Source of the DNA: an uncultured Pelagibacteraceae bacterium
Lineage (GTDB): Bacteria > Pseudomonadota > Alphaproteobacteria > Pelagibacterales > Pelagibacteraceae
Assembly: GCA_902524635.1 (NCBI GenBank)
Contig: CABZDY010000005.1
Location: forward strand, 1-37,095
Direction of reading: 5' to 3'
Length of the DNA stretch: 37,095 nucleotides
Both the position numbers and the translations under genes were made by a program. The notes below the pieces were generated by a model. The model ran no database searches, was not told the origin of the DNA, and saw only the letters and a program-made list of their open reading frames with translations. Positions 19,413 through 28,953 of this stretch are shown piece after piece (the first letter of the stretch is position 1; the number at the start of each line of letters is the position of its first letter).

Positions 19413-20225
19413 TTATGATTTTATTTTATAACCTTTGTGCACTAGAAAGTACGCGAAATAAGTAATAATCAAACTTAAAAAAGTTAATAACGCAATACCA
19501 AATGTTACCGACCCATCTAATTGACCAATAAATGAAAATCTAAATCCATCTATCATATGAAAAAAAGGGTTATAATTACTTAAAACTTTTAAAAATTCAG
19601 GCAATCTATCTATACTATAAAAAGTTCCACTTAAAAAACTCAATGGTACAATTACAAAGTTAGTTACAGTACTCATTTGGTCAAATTTATCTGCATAAAG
19701 ACCAACTATTATTCCAAGTGATCCCATAAATAATCCACCTAAAAATAAGTAAATAAACCATAAAAGAAAATTTTGTATTGATAAATCAATAAAAAAAATA
19801 AATATTAAAGTTGAAGCAGAGGCAATCAATAAGCCTCTTGCTGCAGAAGCAAATGTTATTGCAAAAACAACTTCTGATGAAGACAAGGGACTGTGAACAA
19901 TATCAGTAATTGTGCCCATCATCTTTCCCATCATTAAAGAAGAGCTTGAATGAGCAAAACTTTGTTGAATTACTTGCATCATTATCAAACCACTGGCTAA
20001 AAATTTTATATATGGAACTCCTAAAACATCAGCTCTTTGATCTCCAATTGCTAAAGAGATAACTGTTAAAAATAAAATACTAGTTAATATTGGACCAAAT
20101 AAAGTCTGTCCTGAAACTGTTAAAAATCTTAAAACTTCTTTTTTAAATAAAGAATAAGTTCCAATCCAATTAATAAGTCCAAATCTTCTCGAACCGATCT
20201 GATATTTTTTCTTTAATTCAACCAT
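19413..20225 (-). CDS. ABC-2 type transporter permease (YadH/NodJ-like)
   Basis: Six hydrophobic segments; FLSGTFYSIDRLPEFLKVLSNYNPFFHMIDGFR typical of ABC-2 permeases. No cognate ATPase adjacent in this window. Confidence 0.85.
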   Translation of the reverse strand: MVELKKKYQIGSRRFGLINWIGTYSLFKKEVLRFLTVSGQTLFGPILTSILFLTVISLAIGDQRADVLGVPYIKFLASGLIMMQVIQQSFAHSSSSLMMGKMMGTITDIVHSPLSSSEVVFAITFASAARGLLIASASTLIFIFFIDLSIQNFLLWFIYLFLGGLFMGSLGIIVGLYADKFDQMSTVTNFVIVPLSFLSGTFYSIDRLPEFLKVLSNYNPFFHMIDGFRFSFIGQLDGSVTFGIALLTFLSLIITYFAYFLVHKGYKIKS

Positions 20226-20352
20226 AGGTAATTATTAATAAACTTTTTTTTTGATATTTGTTAAAAAACAAAAAAAAAAGCTTGTTATAAGCTGTTTAAT
20301 ATGTTTTCAAGATAGTGTATTAATAAATTAAAAATATACCAAATGTAGTGAT

Positions 20353-20847
20353 ATGGGTTGGACAGAAGAAAAAGTAAATAAACTCAAGGATCTTTGGGGA
20401 AAAGGTCAAACAGCTAGCCAGATTGCTGAAATAATCGGTGGAGTAAGCAGAAATGCAGTCATAGGAAAAGCACACAGACTAAATTTATCTGCAAAAATTA
20501 AAACACGGTCAACAATATCACAAAAAACTATTGGAACAGCAATTAATAGTAACAGTCTAAAAAAAGGTAGCAGGAAACAAAGATTTAGATCATTACTTTT
20601 AGATAAAAACTTTGAACCATCAAGAAACCTTCAATTAGAAGATTTAAATGAAAATACTTGCAAATATATGGAGGGTCATCCTGATGAAAAAGACTCCTCG
20701 TTCTGTGGAAGAAAAACTATTGAGAAATTTTCATATTGTCCACTTCACTTAATGATTGTTTTTCAACCAAAAGGCAAAAAAGAAGAGGCTATAGATAAAG
20801 ATGAAGAGGTTCCCAAATTTATTGAAAAAAAAGTTAAGACAGCATAG
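20353..20847 (+). CDS. gcrA: GcrA-family cell cycle regulator
   Basis: MGWTEEKVNKLKDLWGKGQTASQIAEIIGGVSRNAVIGKAHRLNL N-terminal GcrA signature; C-terminal CKYMEGHPDEKDSSFCGRKTIEKFSYCPLH. Confidence 0.94.
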   Translation: MGWTEEKVNKLKDLWGKGQTASQIAEIIGGVSRNAVIGKAHRLNLSAKIKTRSTISQKTIGTAINSNSLKKGSRKQRFRSLLLDKNFEPSRNLQLEDLNENTCKYMEGHPDEKDSSFCGRKTIEKFSYCPLHLMIVFQPKGKKEEAIDKDEEVPKFIEKKVKTA

Positions 20848-20848
20848 T

Positions 20849-21103
20849 TTATTTTAATATTTTATCTTTAGCCTTTTTAAATTCATCTTCACTAAGTATA
20901 CCTTTGTCATATAAATCCTTTAAATCTTTTAATTGATCTACGAATTCTAAATTTTGGTTTTCATTTTCTTTATTCAACTCTAAATTTTTTTCCTCTTTAA
21001 TTATTTGTTTTGCCTCAACACCTCTAGTTATCGCTTTGACTGCAATTGAAAGAACAAATGCAAGAATTAAAAAAACTGCAAAATATATAATATAATTTAT
21101 CAT
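20849..21103 (-). CDS. Small membrane protein with C-terminal SHOCT domain
   Basis: N-terminal TM helix; DQLKDLKDLYDKGILSEDEFKKAKDKIL matches the SHOCT pattern. Confidence 0.75.
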   Translation of the reverse strand: MINYIIYFAVFLILAFVLSIAVKAITRGVEAKQIIKEEKNLELNKENENQNLEFVDQLKDLKDLYDKGILSEDEFKKAKDKILK

Positions 21104-22065
21104 TAATTCACTCTGTCACTTTTTTTTGAAAATTGACCCCCAGTAGTCCAATTAAAACTATAACGGTTAATTTCTTCATCAAATTTTTTGTTTGCTTCCA
21201 TATTCAAATCAAAATTAGTTTTATAAATTTTTGAAATAATATTATCATATTTTAATAAAATTAGCTGGTCCTCTGTTAATAGTGGCTTTGGCATTAATTG
21301 AAATAATTTAGCGTTAAATTTAGCTAAAAAATATGGCAATGGAAATAATAATCTTTTCTTATTTATTGATTTCAAAATTTTTAACAAGATCTCTTTAAAT
21401 GTAAAAACTTCAGGACCAATACATTCAATTGTTTCACCTTCAATTTTTTTTTCAACAATTTCATAAATTATATTCGTAAGGTCTGAAACATGAATAGGAG
21501 TAAATTTAGTTTTTCCACCATAATATAATGGCATAATTGGAAGAATACTAAGTAGCCTCATAAAATTAGTAGTAAAGTTATCATCTACTGAATATACAAT
21601 TGATGGTTTCAAAATAACATATCTAGAAAAATTTTCTTTGACTTTCTTTTCACCGTCCAATTTACTTAAAGCATAATTACTGTCAGATGCTTGTTCTATA
21701 CCTAAAGCTGAAATATGAATAAATTGATTAATTGAGATTTTGGAAGCACATTTTGAAAGTAAAGATGGTAAATCTGAGTGTATTAAATTAAAATGATTAT
21801 TTTTTTTTTCATATAAAATTCCTATTAAGTTTATACAAATAGAGCATTTTTTCATTAATTTAGAAATACTGTTTTCTGTAAAAGAGTTAACCTCCTCGAG
21901 CTCTAAATATCCAAAATTGGATTGAGTTTTAATTTGATATCCTTTTCTATGGATACTTCTAGTAACCGCAATAACTCTATAGTTATTTTTTGTAAATTTT
22001 CTTATTAATGATTTGCCTATTTGACCTGATGAACCAAATATTAAAATTGAATCCTGATTTTTCAT
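21103..22065 (-). CDS. NAD(P)-binding atypical SDR, complex I NDUFA9-like
   Basis: ILIFGSSGQIGKSLIRKF Rossmann motif; FIHISALGIEQASDSNYALSKLDGEKKVKE; VVGP-like IECIGPEVFTFKEILLKIL. Confidence 0.85.
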   Translation of the reverse strand: MKNQDSILIFGSSGQIGKSLIRKFTKNNYRVIAVTRSIHRKGYQIKTQSNFGYLELEEVNSFTENSISKLMKKCSICINLIGILYEKKNNHFNLIHSDLPSLLSKCASKISINQFIHISALGIEQASDSNYALSKLDGEKKVKENFSRYVILKPSIVYSVDDNFTTNFMRLLSILPIMPLYYGGKTKFTPIHVSDLTNIIYEIVEKKIEGETIECIGPEVFTFKEILLKILKSINKKRLLFPLPYFLAKFNAKLFQLMPKPLLTEDQLILLKYDNIISKIYKTNFDLNMEANKKFDEEINRYSFNWTTGGQFSKKSDRVN

Positions 22066-22082
22066 ATATATATATCTATTTA

Positions 22083-22694
22083 ATGAATTTAGATATTAAA
22101 TTACATAAGAAAGATTTGCCAGATGAAATAAAGTTCAGTGACAAGATAGCAATAGATTGTGAATTTACTGGACTTAATATTGAAAGAGATAGACTTTGTT
22201 TACTTCAAATATCGTCAGGAAACAATGATGCCCATATAATTCAACTTGATAAAGATAATTACAACGCACCAAATTTAAAAGCAATTCTGAGTGATAAAAA
22301 TATTAATAAATTATTCCATTTTGCAAGGGCAGATCTTTTGTTTATTAAAAAATATCTGAAAGTAAATGTTGAGAATATTAATTGTACAAAAATAATGAGC
22401 AAGATTGCTAGAAGTTACTCTGACAAACATGGCTTAAAAGATTTGATAAAAGAATTTATAGGTGTAGATATTAGTAAGCAATTGCAATCATCCGACTTTG
22501 GAGGAAATTTATCTGAGAAACAACTCAAGTATTGTGCACAGGATGTTGTCTACTTACATAAAATTTACGAATCACTTCGAAAAATTTTGGAAAGAGAAAA
22601 AAGAAATGATATTTACGATAGGACAATTAAATTTATAAATACAAGAGTTGAATTAGATTTTGCTTCATTCAAAGAAGATATCTGGTCACACTAA
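22083..22694 (+). CDS. Ribonuclease D-like 3'-5' exonuclease, short form without HRDC
   Basis: DEDD motifs IAIDCEFTGLN, FHFARADL, YCAQDVVYL. Start trimmed to ATG at 22083; the 22008 start overlaps the divergent gene. Confidence 0.88.
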   Translation: MNLDIKLHKKDLPDEIKFSDKIAIDCEFTGLNIERDRLCLLQISSGNNDAHIIQLDKDNYNAPNLKAILSDKNINKLFHFARADLLFIKKYLKVNVENINCTKIMSKIARSYSDKHGLKDLIKEFIGVDISKQLQSSDFGGNLSEKQLKYCAQDVVYLHKIYESLRKILEREKRNDIYDRTIKFINTRVELDFASFKEDIWSH

Positions 22695-22695
22695 A

Positions 22696-23676
22696 ATGAA
22701 AGAAAAAAAATTAACAAATATTGGCAAATCAGTTATTAAACTCGAAACGGAATCTCTCAAAAAACTGGGGTCCAATATTGGCAAATCTTTCGAGGAAATT
22801 ATCAAAACAATTTTAAATTGTAAGAATGGTAAAATAATAATTTCAGGAGTGGGTAAAAGTGGATTAATTGGAAAAAAGTGGTCCGCTACATTATCTTCAA
22901 CGGGTACACCCTCTTTTTTTCTCGATGCAGCAAATGCTAGTCATGGAGATATGGGTCAAATAACATCAAATGATGTTGTAATTTTAATTAGTTTAAGTGG
23001 GCAAAGTGAGGAGTTAAAAAACATTATTCAATTTACATCACGTAACAAAAACATCAAATTAATAGGTATAACATCAAAGAAAGAATCTATTTTATACAAA
23101 AATGCTGATATAAAATTTTTATTACCAACTGTGAAGGAAGCTGGACCTGGTAATTTTGTTCCAACATCTTCAACAACAGTTCAAATTGTATTAGGAGATG
23201 CCATTGCAATAACATGTATGCAATATAAAAAATTTGGTAAAGTTGATTTTAAAAGATTCCATCCAAGTGGAGCACTTTCAATTAAACTCAAAACAGTAGA
23301 AGATTTAATGTTAATAGGAAAAAAAATACCATTTGTTAATGAAAAGATAAGTATGAGAAATGCGTTAAAAAATATTACAAAGAAAGGTCTTGGTACATTA
23401 ATAATAAGAAATGATAAAAAATATACCACAGGAATATTAACTGATGGTGATTTAAAGAGAATTTCAGACATAAATTATGCCTTTCAAAATTTAGTGATAA
23501 GAAAATTTATGAAAAAGAACCCAATAAGTGTAGATAAAAATATGCTTGCAGTTGAGGCTCTTTCAATAATGAATGATAAAAAAATTACAAGTTTATGCAT
23601 ACACCAAAATAAAAAAAAAAATAGAACAATTGGTTTTATTCACATTCACCATATATTGGATGCAAATATTACCTAA
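22696..23676 (+). CDS. kdsD: Arabinose-5-phosphate isomerase
   Basis: SIS domain (ISGVGKSGLIGKKWSATLSSTGTPSFFLDAANASHGDMG) plus CBS pair. Start trimmed to ATG at 22696. Confidence 0.94.
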   Translation: MKEKKLTNIGKSVIKLETESLKKLGSNIGKSFEEIIKTILNCKNGKIIISGVGKSGLIGKKWSATLSSTGTPSFFLDAANASHGDMGQITSNDVVILISLSGQSEELKNIIQFTSRNKNIKLIGITSKKESILYKNADIKFLLPTVKEAGPGNFVPTSSTTVQIVLGDAIAITCMQYKKFGKVDFKRFHPSGALSIKLKTVEDLMLIGKKIPFVNEKISMRNALKNITKKGLGTLIIRNDKKYTTGILTDGDLKRISDINYAFQNLVIRKFMKKNPISVDKNMLAVEALSIMNDKKITSLCIHQNKKKNRTIGFIHIHHILDANIT

Positions 23677-24447
23677 ATGTCTACTAAATCGTTCATACAA
23701 ATTTTAATTCTTTTATTAATTATTATTATTATTGGCGGTGTATATTTTAAATACTTTGAAACAAAGAAAAATATTGTTGAAGAAATAGATCGTTCTGAAA
23801 TTGAAAATTTGAGTCAAGTTTTAGAGCTTGAGAAAAAAATAATTGAGTTAGAAATAAAAAATGAGAAACTTAATAATAAAAATAAAAATACTAGTAATTT
23901 TGAGGAAAAATCAAATATAAACACTAATATTCCTGAGAATAATAATAATTTAAAGAAAATAGATGAGCCAAAATTAGAAGTGAAAATTAACAAAAGTGTT
24001 AAAAAAAAAGAAATAGAAAACCTTATTAAAGATGTTGAATATACGTCAATAGATCAAAAAGGAAATAAGTTTGTTCTGTTAGCAAATTCTGGGAAAACAA
24101 ATAATGATAATAAAGATGTGCTAGATCTTGAAAATGTAAGAGGTCAAATTCTTTCAGATAAAAGAGATACTATTTACATTGTTTCTGATTATGCTGCTTA
24201 CAACTCCACTAATTTAAATTCAAAATTTTATGATAATGTAATAATAGATTATCAAGATAAACAAATAACCTGTATAAATTTTGATATTAACATGGAGACA
24301 AACAAGGCAATAGCTTATAATGATGTAATAATTACTGATCCAAAGTCGGTTATGAAAGCAGGAATTGTTGTTTTTGACTTAAAAACCAAGGATATAAATA
24401 TAAATCCTGAGAATGTATCCACAGGGATTGAGGTGATAACAAACTAA
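23677..24447 (+). CDS. lptC: LptC-like LPS export periplasmic protein
   Basis: N-terminal TM, Asn/Lys-rich linker, C-terminal LptC-like beta region; between kdsD and lptB. Confidence 0.72.
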   Translation: MSTKSFIQILILLLIIIIIGGVYFKYFETKKNIVEEIDRSEIENLSQVLELEKKIIELEIKNEKLNNKNKNTSNFEEKSNINTNIPENNNNLKKIDEPKLEVKINKSVKKKEIENLIKDVEYTSIDQKGNKFVLLANSGKTNNDNKDVLDLENVRGQILSDKRDTIYIVSDYAAYNSTNLNSKFYDNVIIDYQDKQITCINFDINMETNKAIAYNDVIITDPKSVMKAGIVVFDLKTKDININPENVSTGIEVITN

Positions 24448-25223
24448 TGGCATTGATAAAAAAATTTCGAATTAAAAAGTTTAAAGAACAGAAAACGATC
24501 TTAAAATTAGAGAAAATATCAATGTTTTATAACAAGAGACAAATCTTAAATACTTTAGACTTAGTTATAAATAAACAAGAAATTCTAGGTATGTTAGGAC
24601 CAAATGGTGTAGGAAAATCAACTATTTTTCATATTATAACTGGTCTAAAAGATCCCAGTTTTGGAAAGGTGTATATCAACGGCACCGATTGTACTGCAAT
24701 ACCTATTTATGAAAGAGCTACAAAATTTAAACTTGGATATGTTCCTCAATATGGTGGTTTTATTCAGGACTTAAGTCTACTGGAAAATTTAAATCTTGTT
24801 GGAGAAATTCATATAAAAGAGAAAGATATTAGAAAATCAAAAATTGAAAAGATTATTTCTCAGTTTGAATTTGACCCTTTATTAAATATTAAAGCAAAAC
24901 ACTTATCAGGGGGTCAAAAAAAAAAACTAGTTATTTCTATGGCTCTAATAAACGATCCAAATATTTTGCTTTTAGATGAACCATTTGCTGCATTAGATAT
25001 TCTAACTATAAAAATGCTACAAGAGATAATAGTAAATCTTCAATCTTTAGATAAAATTACAGTTGTAGTTTGCGACCATCAAGCTAGAGATTTATTAAGT
25101 TGTGTAGATAGAGCAATTGTTTTGTCAAATGGTAAAATTATTGCCTCGGGAAGCCCTGATGAAATAGTAAAAGACTCAAGTGCACGCTCAGCTTATTTTG
25201 GAGATGAGTTTAAAATAAACTAA
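24447..25223 (+). CDS. lptB: LPS export ABC transporter ATP-binding protein
   Basis: Walker A GPNGVGKST, signature HLSGGQKKK, Walker B ILLLDEPFAALD. Confidence 0.92.
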   Translation: MALIKKFRIKKFKEQKTILKLEKISMFYNKRQILNTLDLVINKQEILGMLGPNGVGKSTIFHIITGLKDPSFGKVYINGTDCTAIPIYERATKFKLGYVPQYGGFIQDLSLLENLNLVGEIHIKEKDIRKSKIEKIISQFEFDPLLNIKAKHLSGGQKKKLVISMALINDPNILLLDEPFAALDILTIKMLQEIIVNLQSLDKITVVVCDHQARDLLSCVDRAIVLSNGKIIASGSPDEIVKDSSARSAYFGDEFKIN

Positions 25224-25229
25224 TTATTT

Positions 25230-26555
25230 GTGGCAAATCATATTATTATAAATAATAAAATTAAAAGTTTTAAAAAAATAATTAAAGTCAGTTCTGATAA
25301 GAGTATTTCTATAAGATCAATACTAATTGCATCACAGGCTGTTGGAATTTCAAAAATTTCAAACCTACTTGAATCTGAAGATGTATTAAATTCTCTTAAA
25401 ACTATTGAAAAACTGGGAATTAATTATAAAAAAAAAAATGGTAGTTACTATATATATGGTTTTGGGTTAAACGGTTTTGACATAAAAAAAAATACTACTA
25501 TTAATGCTGGTAATTCAGGAACATTGGCACGATTAATTCTTGGTTTACTTGTAAAATCTAAACTTAAGGTAAAATTAATTGGTGATAAAAGCTTATCAAA
25601 AAGAGATTTTTCCAGAGTAATAACACCTTTGAAACTTTTTGGAGTAAATATAAAAAGCAAAAACAACTTCCTGCCAATTGAAATAATAGGAAGTGACTAC
25701 TTAAGACCAATTAAATATGATGAGAGAATAGGAAGCGCTCAAGTTAAATCTTGTGTTATATTAAGTGCTCTAAATACACCTGGAACTACTATTATAAATT
25801 CAAAAAAATCCAGAGATCATACTGAATTAATGCTTAAGTTTTTAAAATACCCTATACAAGTTCAAAAAAAGATAAGTTCTGAAAGAATATTAATTGAAGG
25901 ACTTAAACAATTTAAAGCTTTTGAATACGAGGTGCCTGGTGACATTAGCTCTGCAGCCTTTTTTATTGTATTAACTCTTCTTTCAAAAAATTCTCAAATA
26001 ACAATTCAAAATATAAATATAAATCAAAGTAGAATTGGCATTATTAGAATTTTAAATAGAATGGGTGCAAACATAAAACTAAAAAATAAGAAAATATATA
26101 ACGGTGAGGCAATAGCTGATATTTTTGTAAAAAGTAAATTAAATTTAAAATCAGTTGACTGTCCGGCAAAATTAAACAGTTCAGCTATTGATGAGTTTTT
26201 AATTATATTTTTAGTTGCTTCAAAAGCTAAGGGGATATCAAAATTTAAAGATTTAGGCGAAATGAATAAAAAAGAGTCTAAGAGATTAGATTTAGGAATA
26301 AAATTTTTAAAATTAATAGGTATTAAAGTAGAAAGATTTCAAAATGATATTAAGATTTATGGAAACCCAAATCTAAAACTTTCTAAAGAATTTGAGATTA
26401 AAAATTTTTTAAAAGATCACAGAATTTTTTTTCTTTCTTGTATAGCTGCACTGACATTGGGTGGAAAATGGAAGATAAATGACAAACAAAGTGCAAATAC
26501 TTCATTTCCTAATTTTTTAAAATTGTTAAAAATAGTCGGAGCAAAAATAAATTGA
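25230..26555 (+). CDS. aroA: 3-phosphoshikimate 1-carboxyvinyltransferase (EPSP synthase)
   Basis: SSDKSISIRSILIAS, NAGNSGTLARL, IDEFLI, KESKRL, DHRI; GTG start. Confidence 0.92.
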   Translation: MANHIIINNKIKSFKKIIKVSSDKSISIRSILIASQAVGISKISNLLESEDVLNSLKTIEKLGINYKKKNGSYYIYGFGLNGFDIKKNTTINAGNSGTLARLILGLLVKSKLKVKLIGDKSLSKRDFSRVITPLKLFGVNIKSKNNFLPIEIIGSDYLRPIKYDERIGSAQVKSCVILSALNTPGTTIINSKKSRDHTELMLKFLKYPIQVQKKISSERILIEGLKQFKAFEYEVPGDISSAAFFIVLTLLSKNSQITIQNININQSRIGIIRILNRMGANIKLKNKKIYNGEAIADIFVKSKLNLKSVDCPAKLNSSAIDEFLIIFLVASKAKGISKFKDLGEMNKKESKRLDLGIKFLKLIGIKVERFQNDIKIYGNPNLKLSKEFEIKNFLKDHRIFFLSCIAALTLGGKWKINDKQSANTSFPNFLKLLKIVGAKIN

Positions 26556-27208
26556 TAAGAAGAAAAAATATAATCACTGTAGCAATTGATTCACCAGCAG
26601 CAGCTGGTGCAGGTACACAGGCTAAATTAATTTCACAACATTATAATTTGTTTTATTTAGATACAGGAAAAATTTATAGATACATTGGTATGTTAAAAAT
26701 AAATGAAAAAAAAAAGTTTTCTCACAAATTAGTTAGAAGAAAAATTGAAAATTTAAAATTAAATTATTTAAAAAATAAAAAATTATTATCTAATGAAGTT
26801 GCAATATCAGCCTCGCAGATAGCTAAAGATAAAAAAATCAGAAATATAGTTCATAAATTCCAGCAAAGATGTGCTTATAACCCACCTAAAAAATATAAAG
26901 GTTCAATCTTAGATGGTAGAGATATAGTCACAGTGCAGGTAAAAGATGCTATGTTTAAGTTTTATATCACAGCAAGTCTCAAGATAAGAGCAAAAAGAAG
27001 ATACATTGAATATAAAGAGCTAAATAAAAAAATCTCATATAAAGAAGTGCTTAAAAGCTTAAGAAACCGTGACAAATCAGATAAAGAAAGAAAATATGGT
27101 CCACTTAAAAAAACGAGAGATTCTATCTTGATTAATACCACTAAATTAAGTAAGAAAGCTTGCTTTAAAAAAATAAAAAGTATTATAGACAAAAAATTAA
27201 ATAATTAA
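26552..27208 (+). CDS. cmk: Cytidylate kinase-like protein with altered P-loop
   Basis: AIDSPAAAGAGTQAKLISQHYNLFYLDTGKIYRYIG, LDGRDIVTVQVKDAMFKFYITASLKIRAKRRY, RDKSDKER; located between aroA and rpsA as usual. TTG start. Confidence 0.88.
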   Translation: MIRRKNIITVAIDSPAAAGAGTQAKLISQHYNLFYLDTGKIYRYIGMLKINEKKKFSHKLVRRKIENLKLNYLKNKKLLSNEVAISASQIAKDKKIRNIVHKFQQRCAYNPPKKYKGSILDGRDIVTVQVKDAMFKFYITASLKIRAKRRYIEYKELNKKISYKEVLKSLRNRDKSDKERKYGPLKKTRDSILINTTKLSKKACFKKIKSIIDKKLNN

Positions 27209-28950
27209 TGGAAATTTATTCAGACTTATCATCTCCAGCAAAACAACAGTTTCAAAAATTACTTAGCAGTCAATTATCAAAAAATAAGATTGAAGAAGGA
27301 AAAATCATTGAAGGTAAAGTTACAAAGGTAACAAATAAGTATGTTTTTCTGTTTATCCCAGGTTTAAAAAGTGAGCCAGTCATCGATGTAAATGAAATGA
27401 AGATGATTGGGATGACAGAAGATGTCAAAGAAGGTGCTACTATATCTGTTTTACTTGAAAAAATTGAAGATAAAAATGGTGATGTAGTTGTATCAGCACA
27501 CAAAGCTCAAAAGATCAAAGGATGGAATAAATTAGTTAAATGTTACGAAAATAATGAATTAATAAATGGTAAAATTACTCAAAAAACTAAAGGTGGTGTG
27601 ATCGTAGAGCATATAGAAACTGGATCTCTGATGTTTTGCCCAGGTTCTCAAATATCAGATAAACCTGTAAAAAATATTGACCATTTAATTGGTGTTGAAC
27701 AGAAGTTTGCACTTATAAAGTTAGATATGGTGAGAGGTAATAGTGTTGTGTCTAGAAGGCAGGTTGTTTCATCAAACAAAAAAGAGGATAAAGCTAAAAT
27801 TATTGAAAAATTTAAAGTTGGAGATATTATTAAAAACGCAGTAGTAAAAGGATATTCATCTTTTGGTTGTTTCTTTGAGGTAACTACCCCAGAAGGAACC
27901 TTAGATACACTCTGTCACCTTCAAGAAATAAGCTATAGCAGAGTAAATCATCCAGATGAAATTTTTAATATTGGTGAAAAGCATGACTTAAAAATAATAT
28001 CTATCGATATGGAAAAGTTACAAGTTGGATGTTCACTTAAACAGCTGTCTCCAGATCCTTTCGAGCATATATCAAATTATCAAATTGGTAATAAATACAA
28101 AGTTAAAGTTGTAAAAATTACAGATTATGGGTGTTTTTGCGAATTAGAAGCAGGACTAAGCACCTTACTTCATAGCAGTGAAATTAGCTGGACTAAGAAA
28201 AATATATCACCAAAAAAAATATTTAAAGTAGGTGATCAAATAGATTGTGTAATAACAGAAATCGATAAAGATAAAAGAAGAGTAGCAATCTCTCATAGAT
28301 TAACTCAAGAAAATCCTTATTCAGAACTTGAAAAAAATCATCCGGTTGGATCTGATATTGAAGGAGTAGTAAATAATTTAAATGAATATGCTATTTATCT
28401 CAAATTAGGTGATTTTGATATTGATGGTTTTTTACACTCGAATGACTTATCATATGCAGGAAAACCTGAGGATGAATTAAAAAAATACAAAAAAGGAGAT
28501 CAGTTAAAAGTCAAAATTTTAGAGATTAAAAAGTCAGAGCAAAAAGTAAGAGTTGGTCTAAAACAATTACAAAATGATCCTTTTGATTGGTTTAAAGATA
28601 AAAAAATAAATGATGCAATTACGGTGAAGGTCATTTACTCGGATAATAAAGGATTAATAGTTAAACCTGAAGATTGTGAAATAGAAATTCTAATTAAGAA
28701 ATCACAAATAGCTATGAGCAGCACAGATGCAAGGCCCTCGCGATTTGTTGGAGGTGAAAGAATAGATGCTGCAATATCAGAGCTTAATTTTGAAAAAAGA
28801 AAAGTCTCATTAAGTATTAAATTACTTGAGGAGATTATGAATGCTAAAGCTATAAAAGAGCATTCCAGCCCTTTAAGTGGAAAAAACCTACCCTTCTCAT
28901 CTCTTTCTGAGCAGTTGGACGACAAAAAGAATAAAAAGGATACAGAATAA
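27208..28950 (+). CDS. rpsA: 30S ribosomal protein S1
   Basis: 580 aa with serial S1 repeats (e.g. YKVKVVKITDYGCFCELEAGLSTLLHSSEISW). Confidence 0.96.
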   Translation: MEIYSDLSSPAKQQFQKLLSSQLSKNKIEEGKIIEGKVTKVTNKYVFLFIPGLKSEPVIDVNEMKMIGMTEDVKEGATISVLLEKIEDKNGDVVVSAHKAQKIKGWNKLVKCYENNELINGKITQKTKGGVIVEHIETGSLMFCPGSQISDKPVKNIDHLIGVEQKFALIKLDMVRGNSVVSRRQVVSSNKKEDKAKIIEKFKVGDIIKNAVVKGYSSFGCFFEVTTPEGTLDTLCHLQEISYSRVNHPDEIFNIGEKHDLKIISIDMEKLQVGCSLKQLSPDPFEHISNYQIGNKYKVKVVKITDYGCFCELEAGLSTLLHSSEISWTKKNISPKKIFKVGDQIDCVITEIDKDKRRVAISHRLTQENPYSELEKNHPVGSDIEGVVNNLNEYAIYLKLGDFDIDGFLHSNDLSYAGKPEDELKKYKKGDQLKVKILEIKKSEQKVRVGLKQLQNDPFDWFKDKKINDAITVKVIYSDNKGLIVKPEDCEIEILIKKSQIAMSSTDARPSRFVGGERIDAAISELNFEKRKVSLSIKLLEEIMNAKAIKEHSSPLSGKNLPFSSLSEQLDDKKNKKDTE

Positions 28951-28953
28951 AAA

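Noticed and set aside
22008-22082. Extended N-terminus of the RNase D-like ORF (MICLFDLMNQILKLNPDFSYIYIYL)
   Set aside because: Overlaps the 5' end of the divergent SDR gene; the conserved protein starts at ATG 22083.
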